From: Paralichthys olivaceus
Lineage: Eukaryota > Chordata > Actinopteri > Pleuronectiformes > Paralichthyidae
DNA: 64,000 nucleotides
Assembly (NCBI RefSeq): GCF_024713975.1
Contig: NC_091093.1
Coordinates: forward strand, 5,433,001 to 5,497,000
Direction of reading: 5' to 3'
The notes beneath the pieces were generated by a model. It ran no database searches and was not told the DNA's origin. It saw nothing but the letters and a program-made list of their open reading frames with translations. Positions 46,901 to 64,000 of the stretch are shown here, piece after piece (the stretch's first letter is position 1; the number at the start of each line of letters is the position of its first letter). The position numbers and the translations under genes were made by a program.

Positions 46901-48480
46901 GTACAAAAAAAACAAAACAAAATAAATAAAAAACAGGGAGGAGGGCGATGACCAACATCACCTGCTGGTTCGCCGTCTCCTCTTTAGCAACCCCCTCCCC
47001 AACAGGTGACGCTGTCTTTGATATCTGTGACGTCCAGTGTGTCATAGTGCTGACTCCTCTGTACATAATAGTGCCATACAAGTGCCAAAGTGACACCATA
47101 GAAGTGTTCCGTAACGTCCCGCTGAGAACGCTGTCTCAACACGCTGGAGCTCGGAGCAGATCGTCCAGCTATATGTAGCCTTTCTGTGATATCCCTCCAC
47201 TTACTTTCACCATATCATATCATACAAAAGTGTCCCGAAAAACATTTTGCCTATAAAATATTGTACATTTGGTCTAGAGAGCAGTATTATTTAGGATGTA
47301 ATAACTGTTAATATGTAGGACTTTTCTACTAGTGAAGTTATAGTCTAATTTTGTCTTTCCATCAGTGGCAAAGCTAACTGTTTGTTGCTTTGGTCCAAGT
47401 ACGAAACAATACTTTGCTTGAAACAAGTGGCGCCAATGTTGACATGGTGCAGAAAATATGGTGGAGTGTAGAGAGAGCATCAGCCAAACTTCACTGATAG
47501 CAGTCCTGCACCTGTGCCTGGATATGAAGCTCTACTCTGACGGGAGCCCATGTTGTGCCATATCAACCTGTGCACTGTAACATTCAACACTTTCCAAGAA
47601 GAAGCCAACATATTGTAGGTCTGTCCAACGCGCTGGCAAAGTGTGACGGCGCTCGCTTGACCTTGTATTCACCTGCGGCGACAGGACTGTTTCTTTTGGC
47701 ACCTAAATGTGCTTGAGATGTTTTGCCTTGTGATGAGAAAATAACTTTGGAGCATAAAAGTTTTTTGTTTTTTTTACATCCTCTTTTTTTCCCATGATTC
47801 TCTTTTGATGACCTTGCCTTTTGGTAACAGCAGGTTGACTTTTATAGCAGATCTTTAGAGACAGAGACATATGAAGAGTTTGCTACCTAAATACGTCACG
47901 AGTGGGCATAGATGTTCTGATCTGAGGTCTCTTAAGAGACATTTTCACAACAACATGGACAGTCATCCTGTAAATACGTCCATCATTTGATCATTTTTGT
48001 TGCTATTATCATTTCTTAAGGAAAGTCACATTTTGTAGAGGAATGATCTTATTTTGGAAGGAAACTCTTCATATGCAGACCGAAAAATCTTTTGGTTTGA
48101 GCATTTAGGCAGCATGTTGCCTGTAATTCAAGTGGAACCATGTGCTAACCATGTTAGTGACGGTTTTAGAGTGATGTGTTTGCTTAGATTGTGGGTGGAA
48201 GTCAATATATGAATTTCATGGTTCTTTGCAGTGACGGGACCTTTGACAGGGAGAAGGGCAGTGAAATAAGAAAATATCACTTATATTTTCAAAGCATCAA
48301 AAAAGACTTTTAGATATGCTCTATTGCTTCTTTGGTTCTTTTCTTTTCTTTTCTTTAAATTACATAACTTTATATTTAATAACAGCTTTATGTTCTGTAT
48401 ATTTCTTGGAAAAGATTACATGATTGTATGTTTATTGTAAATACATTAAATATACTATTTTTGGTTTTAATATGACATTT
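43951..48480 (+). other. probable long 3' UTR of slco3a1
   Basis: No further gene is seen up to 48.48 kb and the sequence is AT-rich. A 3'-end-like stretch with TTTATTGTAAATACATTAAA (ATTAAA at 48445-48450) followed by T-rich sequence is the best candidate end. Earlier AATAAA signals (for example about 46922) could give shorter forms. The extent is inference. Confidence 0.4.
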
Positions 48481-48639
48481 TCTGTCTGATTATTGTCAAC
48501 AAACATCTGAAAAGTTAATCTGTTCTCATCATTGTTGTGAGTTTGACATAAACCTCATTAGTCCGAATCTAATACATTTGATAAATATTTTTCATCTGAT
48601 CACATTTACATATCATAGTTGCTTCTTATATAGAAGTCT

Positions 48640-49330
48640 AGAGCCACACTAGCAGCTCTATGAGGCTATGCGTTGGGCTAAATGCTTAGATCTTCATGCT
48701 AACACGCCCACTACCATATTTTTAGTATTTGTATTGATGACCTTGATCTATGTTAGTAATGCATGTTAACATATAGTCAGTGGCGCATCTAGGATTATTC
48801 CAATCAGGGGCCTTAAAGGGGCCACATGAGCCGATTATGTTAAACATCCATACTTCCTGATACAGTAGGGTGCACATCTAAGTCATTCCTTGTTTACTGT
48901 TACCTCTATAACTTTGAGCAAAGCCTCACATCATTGAATAGATTTTGAAATTTGTTCCCTGTTCAAGCATGTGATTTTGAAAATTGTCACATTTATTGTA
49001 GTATTGTATATACAAAAAAGGCTATTGACAGGACAAGGGCACGTCAAGGACCAATTAGAGTGCAGCTACCCCTCCCTAACCCCTGCATACAGTACAGCTG
49101 AGGTTGACTGGAGTGTCAGGAACAGTAGAACAAAATATTGGACAAATTGTGATTATTGTGATAATCGTCGGTGCCACATGAAAAATGACTGCACTTCATC
49201 CTCAGGGGGACATTAGTGTTTGTACCAAATGTCACAACGATCCATCGAATAGACACTTGGCTCAAAACTGCAAATGTCAACCTCACTGTGGTGACAGTTA
49301 ATCATCAAAGTCTGTGAGATCCATTCTTTA
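48640..49330. repeat. fragments of an old teleost interspersed repeat
   Basis: 'gtctagagccacactagcagc' words at about 48637, trimmed here to the idea of an 'agccac-ctagcagctctatgagg' motif, and 'caacgatccatcgaatagac' near 49236 belong to the same common fish repeat seen in slco3a1 intron 2. Worn and interrupted. Confidence 0.35.
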
Positions 49331-51170
49331 TGCAACATCAACATAGGCCCAAGTACAAAATGACCTAATTGATGGATCAGCATAAAATCAGCATTAAACG
49401 TTGCTATCCTGAGGGCCACTTGTTTCACATGGTGTTAGCACTCAGCAGTTATTACCAGTATACGATCAGATGCTAGTGAATGTGACTTATTGTCTTTTAT
49501 CCACTTGATCTTTGGTTCCCAGCCTGGGGGCCAGGCCTCCACATGGGGGTCACATGTCAAAGATAAGGTGTCATGAGATGATAAGATTGGTAGGAAGAAG
49601 AAGATGCATTTATGTACATGTGTACGACTTCAAATCTTCATTTTTATCCTGTTAATCACCAAATAGGTTTACTCACTGAGAAGGAAACATCATCGTTTGG
49701 CTGAAGAGTTTACAGCTCATACACTGTGATGAGTAGAAATTAGTTGATAGCATTAGATGATTCATTAAAGATGACTCCATTTGTATTTACTTGGTTATTT
49801 TATTTCATACACAGACAGCATGTTGTATTTTCCCACATGACATGTAGAGCCATTCTTGCGATTAAAGGCTATATCCACTCAGGTCGGATAGGATGAGAGG
49901 AATTTCCTTTTCCTATCTCTATGAACTGAGAGTAGAAGATAAATGGAAATGTGCTCGTGCTTTGCCAGATTCTAATTTCCTGTCATCCAATCTCTGTGGT
50001 TTCCACGGGCCTCCCTGTGGTGCTGCAACAGCCAGCAGAGATAATAGCCACGGTTATGGATTGACCAGTGAATACCTTCAAACCGCTGCTTTAAGGGAGC
50101 CATGTTCGTGTTTGGAGCCAGGTTGCAGTGTTGCTTTTATGCGAGCGCCGGCTCTGAAAGCTCTCCTGTTTCTCGAGTGCAGACGGGGTCTTGCCAGGGC
50201 CACGGTGCAGTGAAATGGAAAGCATGCCATTCCCTGTTCTGCTTGATGCCGAATGACTGTGAGAGGTTGTGTCATGTTCTTTGGCTATTGACTCAATGAC
50301 TCGGGACTTCACGACAAAAGCCTGAACCCGTGCGGGCTCTCTGTGTGCTGACAGAGAAATGTGTCTTCCACTTGTCTTCACATTGACCCGAGGACTCTGC
50401 TGGACTGACGTGTCCGCATCCCCAAAGTCTCACCTCCTGAACCCAGAAATAACCTTTCCACAACCTTGGCTGTCTCTCACGCTCTGTTAGCCGTGGGTCT
50501 GACTGCTATTGAAACAATTCACTGAACTTCTCGATATAGCTATGGATTACCGCTCTGTGCCAGTCAACCTATTCAGCTTATGCTACATGGATGACATGGC
50601 TGAGAATTCAGCCTTGTGTGGAGCATATTATTCACTGTCACAGTGGGTTGAAAAGTCAAGGCACAGAGTAAGCACAGGTCATTAGCTGGCACTGAAATGA
50701 ATGCACAAAGAGACAGAGCGTCATGGTCGCTCCTGAGGTTCATCCAGGAAGAGAAATCACCATATGCCCTTTATTTGTTGGAAAAAAAATATTAGGATAT
50801 GTGGGCTTGCCATACTCCAAATAAATGATGATGTATTCTTCTTTACATTGTATGCATGAGAGTCACTCTGCATATTTGACTAATGCCTTGTCTTGTGACG
50901 TGGCCGCGACAGCTGACCTGATTTATTGCAAGGTTCCCCACATCGTTAAAAAAACTAACTCTGACTCAGTGACAACGGCCCAATTATCCCCTTCATGCAG
51001 AAAAGGTCCACGTTCAGAAAAGTCTGTGAATTGCAAATCTAGTTGCTGTGGATCCTTGCTCTGCTATGATCTAATAATGTGATCCATCATCTCAGCAGAC
51101 AGCCCCACACTCAAGGCATGGAGGAGAATCCCACAGAGGATTAATATTGCATATCTAATGTTTGCATTTC

Positions 51171-51173
<3 letters not shown>
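49331..51173. other. intergenic, no gene recognised
   Basis: 49860-50300 has even base composition and no repeat words I know; it could be conserved regulatory DNA of nr2f2 or slco3a1, but nothing in the sequence proves it. Confidence 0.35.

Positions 51174-51223
<50 letters not shown>
51174..51223. repeat. AT microsatellite
   Basis: About 24 uninterrupted AT units, able to form a cruciform. Confidence 0.95.
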
Positions 51224-51225
<2 letters not shown>

Positions 51226-52624
51226 TGAGAGGCTGTGTGGAGGAATGAAATCAAAATTACGTTTTTATAACAATGTGGCCTCTCCTTTATTTACATTTCC
51301 TTTGTTAAAACATGTTTCTTGAGTGTAGATTTTTGTCAAAACTCACCATGCACAGTCGCCAGACAACACACACTTGACATCCATAACCAGCGCAGATGTC
51401 GTCCAGAAAGCTAGAGACTCTGTTTTCAGCCAGGAGAACCAGTTCAAACTCTGTGTATCCTGCTCAGTAGTGGCACTGTTGGTTGAGGGATGGTCTTGTT
51501 GCAGAATCATCCATTACCCTGATGAGCTTGCAGCCCCTGAGCTATGACAACACAGCCACACGACGAGCGAGACAGCCGACTGCCACTATTTGTTCCGCTA
51601 AGGCATTCATCACACTAATTACCCACGGTGCCAAGCGGCTCCTGTAGCCCGGTGAAGCTTCAGCTGCTCGTTTGGAGCCGAGGTGAGATAGGGAAACATC
51701 ACACGAGTCTACAGGAGGCCGTCTGCTTTTTTTCATTTTTTTTTTTCATCTGGTTCTCCTGCACATAATTAGCTCAGCACTCTAGAAACTTGACAAATTG
51801 GAATGATGAATCTGGCCTCTTTGAATAGACACAAATACATGATCAATCAAAATAGCTGGAGGAAATTTGCTGCTGTGAAGGACAAAAAAAGTGTCTCAGC
51901 ATTGACCTTACATTTGGCCCTGTGATGGAAAAGTGAGAGGGGTTGTGTCTTTGGTGTATTTGTGTTGCGGAGACGTAGAAGCAAGTCAGTTCTACGAGGA
52001 TGGTGCAGAGAGAAGTCGCTGCAAAATATCACCATTTCATCTCTCAATTATTCATTATACTTTCCCTCACAATGCCTGTTTCAAAGGACTACACATGCAA
52101 CCTGCCTCCAAAACAACCAGTGTTTCCCAAATGAAGACGGACCCACAGTGACAGTCTCTCTGAATTACACTCATGATGCTACCTGACCTTGAAAAGCACC
52201 AAGAAAGACTTGTGAGGGGGGGTTTTGTTGGGTTTCCATGTCATTCATACAAGCTCTCAACTGCCTATGTGCCTTCTGGCCATCGCACAGCCATCTGAAC
52301 CAATGTAACATCCAGCCCATCACAGCAGCCCAGCACCACCTCCCTGCAGAGGCTGCATATCAACAGATCAAGGACAAGGTAACGCGTCCTCTATTGACCA
52401 AATCCAATCACAGCTACTGAAAGACTTTCACTGCTGCTCATCCACCAGGGGACCTAAAGGACTCACATCACATGTTGGAACACTGTGTAAACTAATGCAT
52501 ATAGGTAATTAAAGCCTGTACTCTTTCAAAAACCTTATGGAATAAATATACGTGCAACTATTTGAATTTCATTGTTTATTGTAATGTTTGTCCTTTTCAC
52601 CGCTAAGTTATCAAACTGGTAAAT

Positions 52625-52850
52625 TCATCTCAATTAAATTTTATTTGTATATTGTCAAATCTTAATATACATTATCTCAAGGCACTCCACATATCAAGGT
52701 TGAGACCTTATAATTTATACAGAAACCCAACAGTTCCCACAATGAGCAAGAAAACCTGTCTCCACTGAATAGTCTGTCTCTCATTCAGTGAGCTAAGCTA
52801 CTGCTGCAGCAGTTAGCTATGACTACAGTTCAATACAGCAATATTAGCTG
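52625..52850. repeat. teleost LINE/SINE-type repeat
   Basis: Starts 'ctcaattaaattttatttg', has 'atctcaaggcactccacat' and 'cccaacagttcccacaatga'. This is a common teleost repeat tail in reverse orientation; family not named here. Confidence 0.5.
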
Positions 52851-53180
52851 GCAAACTAATGTTAGCAAGCGCTAAAGTAATTTGATCATACTAGCAGAAT
52901 GTAATTCACACCAGGAAATGGTACAAATAAAACTGTAAGAACTAAATGTAAATGTTTTACCTGTAAAATAATGTACATGGATAATAATAATGCTTGTGTT
53001 TTCCACAGTAAGAAATGACGTAGCTCACGAGAATGAAGAGTTCCTTTGAAATTCTATTGGAAATTCACAAGGGTCGTTTTGATCCGAAATTGAGGTAATA
53101 ACACAAAAACCTTATTTAATAAAAAAGACGCAAATGATAAACTAATAACCTTTGGTGTTTAATACAACCTAAAAATAACT

Positions 53181-53281
53181 CATATTGTGAAAATTACATT
53201 TAGCATAGTGGTAAGGCTATTAACAGCTTTACCACTATGCTAAATGTAATTTATATATATTACAGTAAAAAATACAATATG
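53181..53281. other. near-perfect hairpin (fold-back)
   Basis: Arms 53191-53218 and 53225-53252 are complementary over 28 bases with one G/T mismatch, around a six-base loop (ATTAAC). Farther out CATATTGT (53181-53188) pairs with ACAATATG (about 53274-53281). In RNA the mismatch would be a G-U pair. It could be a small fold-back transposon or a microRNA-like precursor; I cannot tell which. Confidence 0.6.
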
Positions 53282-54679
53282 AACCTGTTTAATGACAATG
53301 ATCTGATCCCAATGTGACACCAGAGTCAAAACATTTAATGAAAGCAGCAATCTGTTAGCTGTGTGTTAACATTGCTCACAGACCTGTAGCCGAATGTGTC
53401 TCTCAAGCATGAAATTCACCTCATGGAGGATTCCTCCGCAGCCCTGGTGGAGTCAGGGGTCAGTGGTCTGAGGTTAATGAAAGGTGAGAGACAGCCCAGA
53501 TGTCATAGGTGAAGCGGAGGCTGAAGTGCCCTAATCTTTCTGACTAAACTGTTGCTGCTCTCTGCCCGGGACCTGACCCTGCTTATAGGAGCCTAAGTGA
53601 TTTCAACTTTGTTTCAATGGCTGCCAAGGTGAAACACCAATGAGACCAGATCCTGCTCTGGTCACTGTCCAGATCCACTGTCTGATTTTTGGAATATTTA
53701 ACCCCAGAGGTGGTTGAAGCATACAAAGGACATTGATTTGAGCTAGTTTGCAAAAATTACATCGCAGTGTTCCCTTTAGTCCTTTGTCCTGCTGCAACTG
53801 ATGCTGTCACTAATTTTTCATAATCATCTCAGAGGTCATGTAGAGTTTTATTTTAAGTTAAATTATTCTTCTTTTGTCAAAAGTATGGTTGTAATATGCC
53901 ATTTCAAATCATATTAAATTGTGTCTGTATATTTCTTGAAATCATCTTGGGACCGCTGCTTCAGCGCCTCATGACCACTCTGGGGGTCTGACCCCCTAGA
54001 TTTAGAAACACTGACTTTTTCATAAACATGGAGGGGATTTTCATAACATGAAACAAAATGGAGGATGGTGGTGATGATGATGGACATCCATCAGACAGTC
54101 CCTTGGTTTTTCTCAGCCTGTAAAGGCGTTAATGCACCCAGGTATTATGTCTCACCTTCAGGTCGTGGTATGTGATAGCGCAGTTGTTTCCACATGGTCA
54201 CTCTCCCACCACTTATTTACTGTGAGATCAACCTGTCTTCTCTCTAACTCCCCTGCTGGCTCTCCATGATTTTTTACACTGTGCAACAATTAATCACCAA
54301 TATCCATAGTTAGTATCTTATGCTGTTGTTCGATTTCCCTAAAATTTAGAATCTCTATGTGTTGACCTCAAGGCAGGGCTGTGACATGTATGTGCACGCT
54401 CCCTGAGGCTCTGGCAAAACCATATCAGGAGACGTGCAGCAGAGGATATGCGACAGGCAGCAGTGTACTTTTAGATCACAACCACTCAAGTCATTAACGT
54501 AACAAGCTTACACCACACAGGAGTACAACCTTGTCATGAGCACAGTCACAGAAAGACTCTTTATACAATAATAATAACGTCATTAAACCCATTACAAATT
54601 ATTTTATTTCTCCTTAGTCCACTAGATAAACTCGATACAGATTGAAACACATGTGTGGTACTTTCTTTTTTTAATCCTC
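53282..54679. other. intergenic, no gene recognised
   Basis: Small frames only; nothing distinctive. Confidence 0.4.
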
Positions 54680-54706
54680 TGTGTGTGTGTGTGTGTGTGT
54701 GTGTGT
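54680..54706. repeat. GT microsatellite
   Basis: Thirteen uninterrupted GT units. Confidence 0.9.
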
Positions 54707-57490
54707 CTTATGGCAATGGCCATATTTTCAACAAACTTTTCTATCGGGGGTAGGGGTGGGCAACAACACGTCTCAGGTAACGAATATGGTATCTCCTGAG
54801 TTTATGCTGAGTCCTGCCTGCCTGCTGAAGACCGTCAAATCTTCAAAGATGTTTTCATGGCAATGAGCACTGTGGTCCTGTTTTCTACGATGCCACTGCA
54901 GAAGGAATTTACAGCGTGCCTCTCCCTGCTCTGACCTGCCAATGCAAATCTTGTAGGAGCAGGCGGCTCCAACTTTTAAAAATAAACTGCGGATCCCTTA
55001 ATTAGTTGCACTGTTGTCACTGGGTAGCCTGTGGACATGTATGCAGACCTCAAGTGTGTTCAGCTCCTCTGCACTTTACTATTGTAATTTTGTTTTCATC
55101 TGACCTCAAACTGGTAGTCGAGTTTATGTCTTGTTTCCAAAACTTGAAAAGATGTTATACTAAAAATATGAGTGCATATTACTGTACCTACTACATATAT
55201 TGTATGAGATATAAAGTTGATGAAACAAGGAGCTTCTCCATCAGTCTCAGGGTTTGGATTTGATGATGAAGCTTCATGTTGAGTATGATACAGATTACCA
55301 ACTGTATTATTTGTTAATGGTAAGTACTGTAAAATCTCTTCTTTATGGTTATGGTTGACTAATGTGTGTGCTTTTGCAGACACAGCAGGTTGCGGCCATA
55401 CTCCGCCCCACTCTATCGCCGGTTAGCTCACTTCAACTCCCCACTGGTAACAAGTCTTAAAGGGCATCAGATCACCAAAAACATGGAGGGATTTATCATC
55501 TTTAAATCTGTGATTAATGTTAACCAGGCTCGTCACTGGGTAGAACAGGCAGGGGAGAGTTCAGTGAATGAAACTGTGGAGGAATGAATCATCCCGTGTG
55601 GCAAACACTTTAGCCCCGACCTTCCACTGTTGATTGGTCTTGGACGTCAGCCTTGTGTTTTGTTCGCAGGCAGGGCAGCAGTGGCTGGATGACTGCAGTG
55701 CTGGCCGTCTGGAAGAACATGACAGCACGCTCAGCCGCAGGACTCATGAGTCAACAGTGGAATGGCCGTGCAGACATGTTCACCCAGCAATGACTTGCTA
55801 TTAAAAGGCTTCCATGAGCATCAGGATCATTCAATCACAGGAATACAAGAGCGCAGACAGTGACACCACTGCAGAGACACATCAATCAACAACGGTAGGG
55901 ACATAGATGTCAGGGTATGTATGTGTCACTCTTTATATAAGTGCATTAAGTCTGCAATTTAGTTTGTGCAATCATACATTATGGTGTGTGGTAGGTTTCA
56001 GGTTAATGTTACTGCTGCATGTTATACTGTGCATCATAAAACAATATACTGTAATATAACTTGTGCTTGTTATAACAAGTGTGTACTCAATGTGTATCTC
56101 AATGGGACACATGTTCAATCTTACCTCCAATAAGATACAGGAAAAACATACAAAACATAATGCGTTTGTGACACTGCAGGGAAAGTGCCTTTGGTGTTAA
56201 GTAAGTAATGAGAGTGGATACGATCAGACTATTAGATTTCATATTGATTTTAGACACACAGCATGATGCAAATGTTCATTTTTGCATTTGTATTTAACAT
56301 TTAATGTTTTGGGTGGTTGTCAAAATCTTTGATAAATGATACAGAAGGAATTTTTAAAAATACAGAAGGGGCAGGTATGAAAACTAATAACATAATTTAG
56401 GCCACTACAGGTTGTCACAAATATTGGTAAAATGATCAATCAATTAATCACATTTTATAGTCAATAGTCAATAATCACAAATCTCAATTTGCCTCATAGG
56501 GCTTAACAAGGTGTGGCACCTTCAGCTCTTCATCTCCAACAAGGGACCACTACAAAAAATTACATTCTAACAGGGAAAATAAAATGTAAAAAGCCTCAGA
56601 GTCACAAATGAGGGCTCCCTCTTCCAGAACGGACAGAAGTACCATATATGCAAGAGATAAATTATATTTAATTAAAGAAAACATTGCCATGTAAAAACAG
56701 TTTTAATTCTTAGGGAAGTAACTTGCTTGTCACTATTTACACCTTCACATTGTAAATGTGTGAAAAATGAATGGAAATTCCATTTGACACATGCAAATTG
56801 AAAATATGTATTATATTCATATTGCATCCTAATAATAATAATATTAACAAGACAAAACAGAAAATGATTGATCCATATTATTCTCTCTTCTTCACTGAAT
56901 GGTTATTTATTCACATTTGGTTTATGGTAAATACTCATCTTGCTGAGCACTCAAAGCTCTTGACAGAACAATTTTGCCATTGACTCAAACTCAAATTTAT
57001 ACAGTATGCATCTATATGCAGTACTATTATCACTCATATACTTGTCACAGGAGGCAATTCTATGCCCAAGGAAACTTCTGAAAGCAGAAACAAGAAGACG
57101 GGAAATTAAATCGCTAACCTTCTGGTTACCTGCTGAGCCACAGCCACTGGTTTATTATGCACCAGTTTCTGAAAAAGGGTTTATTCTGGAAAGTAATAAA
57201 CTATTATTTAAAAATACTGCAACAAATGTCACACGTGTGTGTGTATGCTCAATAAACACATTTAATAAAGTTTTACGTACCATTAGGAATGTATCTCATC
57301 AAGCCTTCTAAGTTCAGTGCACACTGTTCTATATAAAGTCATTTCATGTGTAATTTCTTGATGGCACTAGGTGGCATCAAATTACTGCAGTTAGAATCTG
57401 CAGCTCCTGTCTCTTCTCCTATAAGACTAGTAGTGTGAGTATTTATCACACAGGGTGGACGACTCGGCTATGACAGATGTCTGACAGACC

Positions 57491-57491
<1 letters not shown>
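54707..57491. other. intergenic, no gene recognised
   Basis: AT-rich between about 56.0 and 57.3 kb. A frame at about 55366-55587 has no known domain. Confidence 0.4.

Positions 57492-57585
<94 letters not shown>
57492..57585. repeat. CA microsatellite upstream of nr2f2
   Basis: About 47 uninterrupted CA units, ending about 730 bases before the nr2f2 start codon and bordering the GC-rich promoter region. Confidence 0.95.
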
Positions 57586-57587
<2 letters not shown>

Positions 57588-58314
57588 CAGGGTGTCCTGC
57601 TTAGGCCCCCGCGCTGCCGCTGCTCCCAGACCAGCTTCCTCTGGCGCTAACCCCGCCCTCCAAACAGAGACGTCATCAAAATCACAGCCGTGACGTGTGG
57701 ACGCACCATTCTCCTCATCCGTCCCGGAGCAGAGCATCATCAAAATCATCATCCATCACCCCCTCCCTCCCTCCCTCCCTCTCTCTCTCTCTCTCCTCCC
57801 TCCCTCCGCTGTCTTTTTAATGTAACTTCTGACTGATCGGGGGAGCAGGCAGCGTCTGGAGAGCCTGGTCCGGAGACTCCATCACTGAGGAGGGATCTGC
57901 TCGGCTCGCACGCTATTCTCATTAAAGCTGGACTCAGCGGACAGGGAGGATCACACTTCAGATGTGTTTGGGATACCGTGGTGGATTTGGCTCAGTGTTG
58001 TGCGTCTTCGTGTTTCCTCGGTGGATGATATTCTCTGCGTCTGAATGAAGCTTGTTTTTTGGATGTGCCTCGCGCCCAAGCTGTTTCTGGTGACTGCGCA
58101 TTCTTTATTGGTGAAGTCGCGCGTGATCTTTTTATTAGCGTTATCTTATGAGCCTTATTCACGTTACATTCCAGGAGTGACTATTTCAAATTTACCACAC
58201 GATGCCGCAGTTTCAATGAGCGCGTTTTAGTAGCCCACGCCAGCAAATCCCGTGCGTTGATTATTGCGTAAAAATAGAAAAAGTTGGGCGCGCAAAGTTT
58301 TGGTGACGGTCGAT
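57586..58314 (+). promoter_or_regulatory. nr2f2 promoter and 5' leader region
   Basis: GC-rich and CpG-containing. It has CRE-like words GACGTCATC (about 57669) and GTGACGTG (about 57689), a GC box-like CCCCGCCC (about 57650), then a CTCC/CT run at 57770-57808. There is no convincing TATA box. A 61-codon upstream frame with its own ATG occupies 58045-58230. Confidence 0.5.
57770..57808. repeat. CTCC/CT pyrimidine run
   Basis: Polypyrimidine tract with CTCC and CT units in the presumed nr2f2 promoter or leader; GAGA-type sequence on the other strand. Confidence 0.85.
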
Positions 58315-62987
<4,673 letters not shown>

Positions 62988-64000
62988 AGGAGAAGGCGGC
63001 AGTGGTGCTGCTAAGGTCAGGACAGGTCTCACACCTCAAATCAAGTCATTTCAGAGACTGCAGCTTAAAATCTGTTGATTTGAACAAGGGAAAAAACAAA
63101 CTGCCAGTGAAATGAGATAATTACAGAAATTTTCAAGTAAACTTTTTTATTTAGTTTTAACATTTTTCTTGATTCCTGAGGAGTGACCTGCCTTATGCTG
63201 TTTTTCATGTTTCCAGAAAGATCTGTGAAACAAATTCACCTTTTGGGCAGTGAGGAATCATCAGACCACACTGGCAGAAGTTTTAATTTGTTCAAAGAGG
63301 GGAAAAAATATTCATGACATGAAATGATGGACCTTTTTTACTCAGTCTGTTTTTTTTGGGATAACAAACAATATTTATTCAAACCCTTTGTGTATATTTA
63401 TCGTGCTTGTAAATTATCTTTTTAATGTTTCATGTATTTTTGACCCGGCCAGTGAGAAAACTGCAGGGATTGTCTCGTGTCGATCTGTTTTTTTTTCTTT
63501 TGTCTGTTTGTTTGTTTCATACCTTCCAGACTTGGCACTTTGGACTAAAGGAACATTTCAGAAAGATTTAACACAAGTGTTTGAAACCCAGCCTAAATGT
63601 GTACCAACAGATCGGTGAGATTAATGCTGTGTTTTAGTCACTTTGGAAACTGCACTTCTCGTGATCAGTGTTAGGTTGCGCCAAGTAATGCATTACTTGT
63701 TAATCTTTGCATAGATAGTATCATTACGTAATATTTCCTGCAATATTTTACTACTTTCTGGCAGATCAAATTATTTCTTACATTTCTACTTTTTTGCATT
63801 CTAGAAATAATATGACAAAAGTTTATTTTTTTCTCCCTTGAAAGATCAGAAACCATATTTCTCACCATGTGTATGAATTTAAAAGATAAATTCAGCTTTT
63901 CTTTCCATGTCTCATCTGAACAAAGTTTATAATGAGGCTAAATGTGGCAAAAACAAATAAGAGGTTGGAGGCTGAATGTTTACTGAGCTGTACATTAATG
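62988..64000 (+). other. probable nr2f2 3' UTR
   Basis: AT-rich, with T-runs and no new gene up to the window edge. No AATAAA clearly placed as the end of the transcript is seen, so the UTR may run past the window. Confidence 0.5.

Overview
The window is nuclear DNA from a ray-finned fish. The reasons are spliced vertebrate genes with GT-AG introns, long CA/GT microsatellites, several interspersed repeats typical of teleosts, and intronless astacin hatching-enzyme genes. Loss of all introns in the high choriolytic enzyme (HCE) genes is known from euteleosts, so a euteleost, probably a percomorph, is the best guess. The percomorph part is inference.

Region 1 (about 0.6-18.4 kb) is a hatching-enzyme gene array. 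It has six intact single-exon HCE genes: A (-), B (+), C (+), D (-), E (+) and G (-). It also has broken pieces: a 3'-end relic at 594-691, a promoter-plus-first-40-codons piece F at 15658-15878, and coding-free relics of the 3' flank near 16.7-16.9 kb and perhaps 19.7 kb. A/B and D/E are divergent pairs that form large inverted repeats; C/D and E/G converge. A, B and C encode the same 262-residue preproenzyme. D and E differ by one residue each, and G by two extra leucines in its signal peptide. Each gene carries the same TATA-containing promoter block. The 3' flanks are far more diverged than the genes, and D and G even share one old transposon insertion, so the genes look homogenised by gene conversion.

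Region 2 (18.4-22.8 kb) has no firm gene. It holds a piggyBac-like MITE, a weak orphan-exon candidate, a long TG microsatellite and two copies of a teleost repeat with TTAGGG-like motifs.

Region 3 (22.87-43.95 kb, +) is a complete ten-exon slco3a1 gene encoding a 700-residue organic anion transporter (OATP3A1). Intron 2 is 13.5 kb and carries two recognisable MITEs and other old repeats. The 3' UTR may run to about 48.5 kb. Region 4 (48.5-57.5 kb) is intergenic, with repeats, an AT microsatellite and a striking 28-bp-arm hairpin at 53.2 kb.

Region 5 (57.6-64 kb, +) is a complete three-exon COUP-TF gene, closest to NR2F2, encoding 436 residues. Its divergent N-terminus with Thr, Asn and Ser runs suggests a teleost-specific duplicate. 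slco3a1 and NR2F2 share human chromosome band region 15q26, so the neighbourhood is an ancestral synteny, here compressed. The hatching-enzyme array has no obvious functional link to the two other genes.
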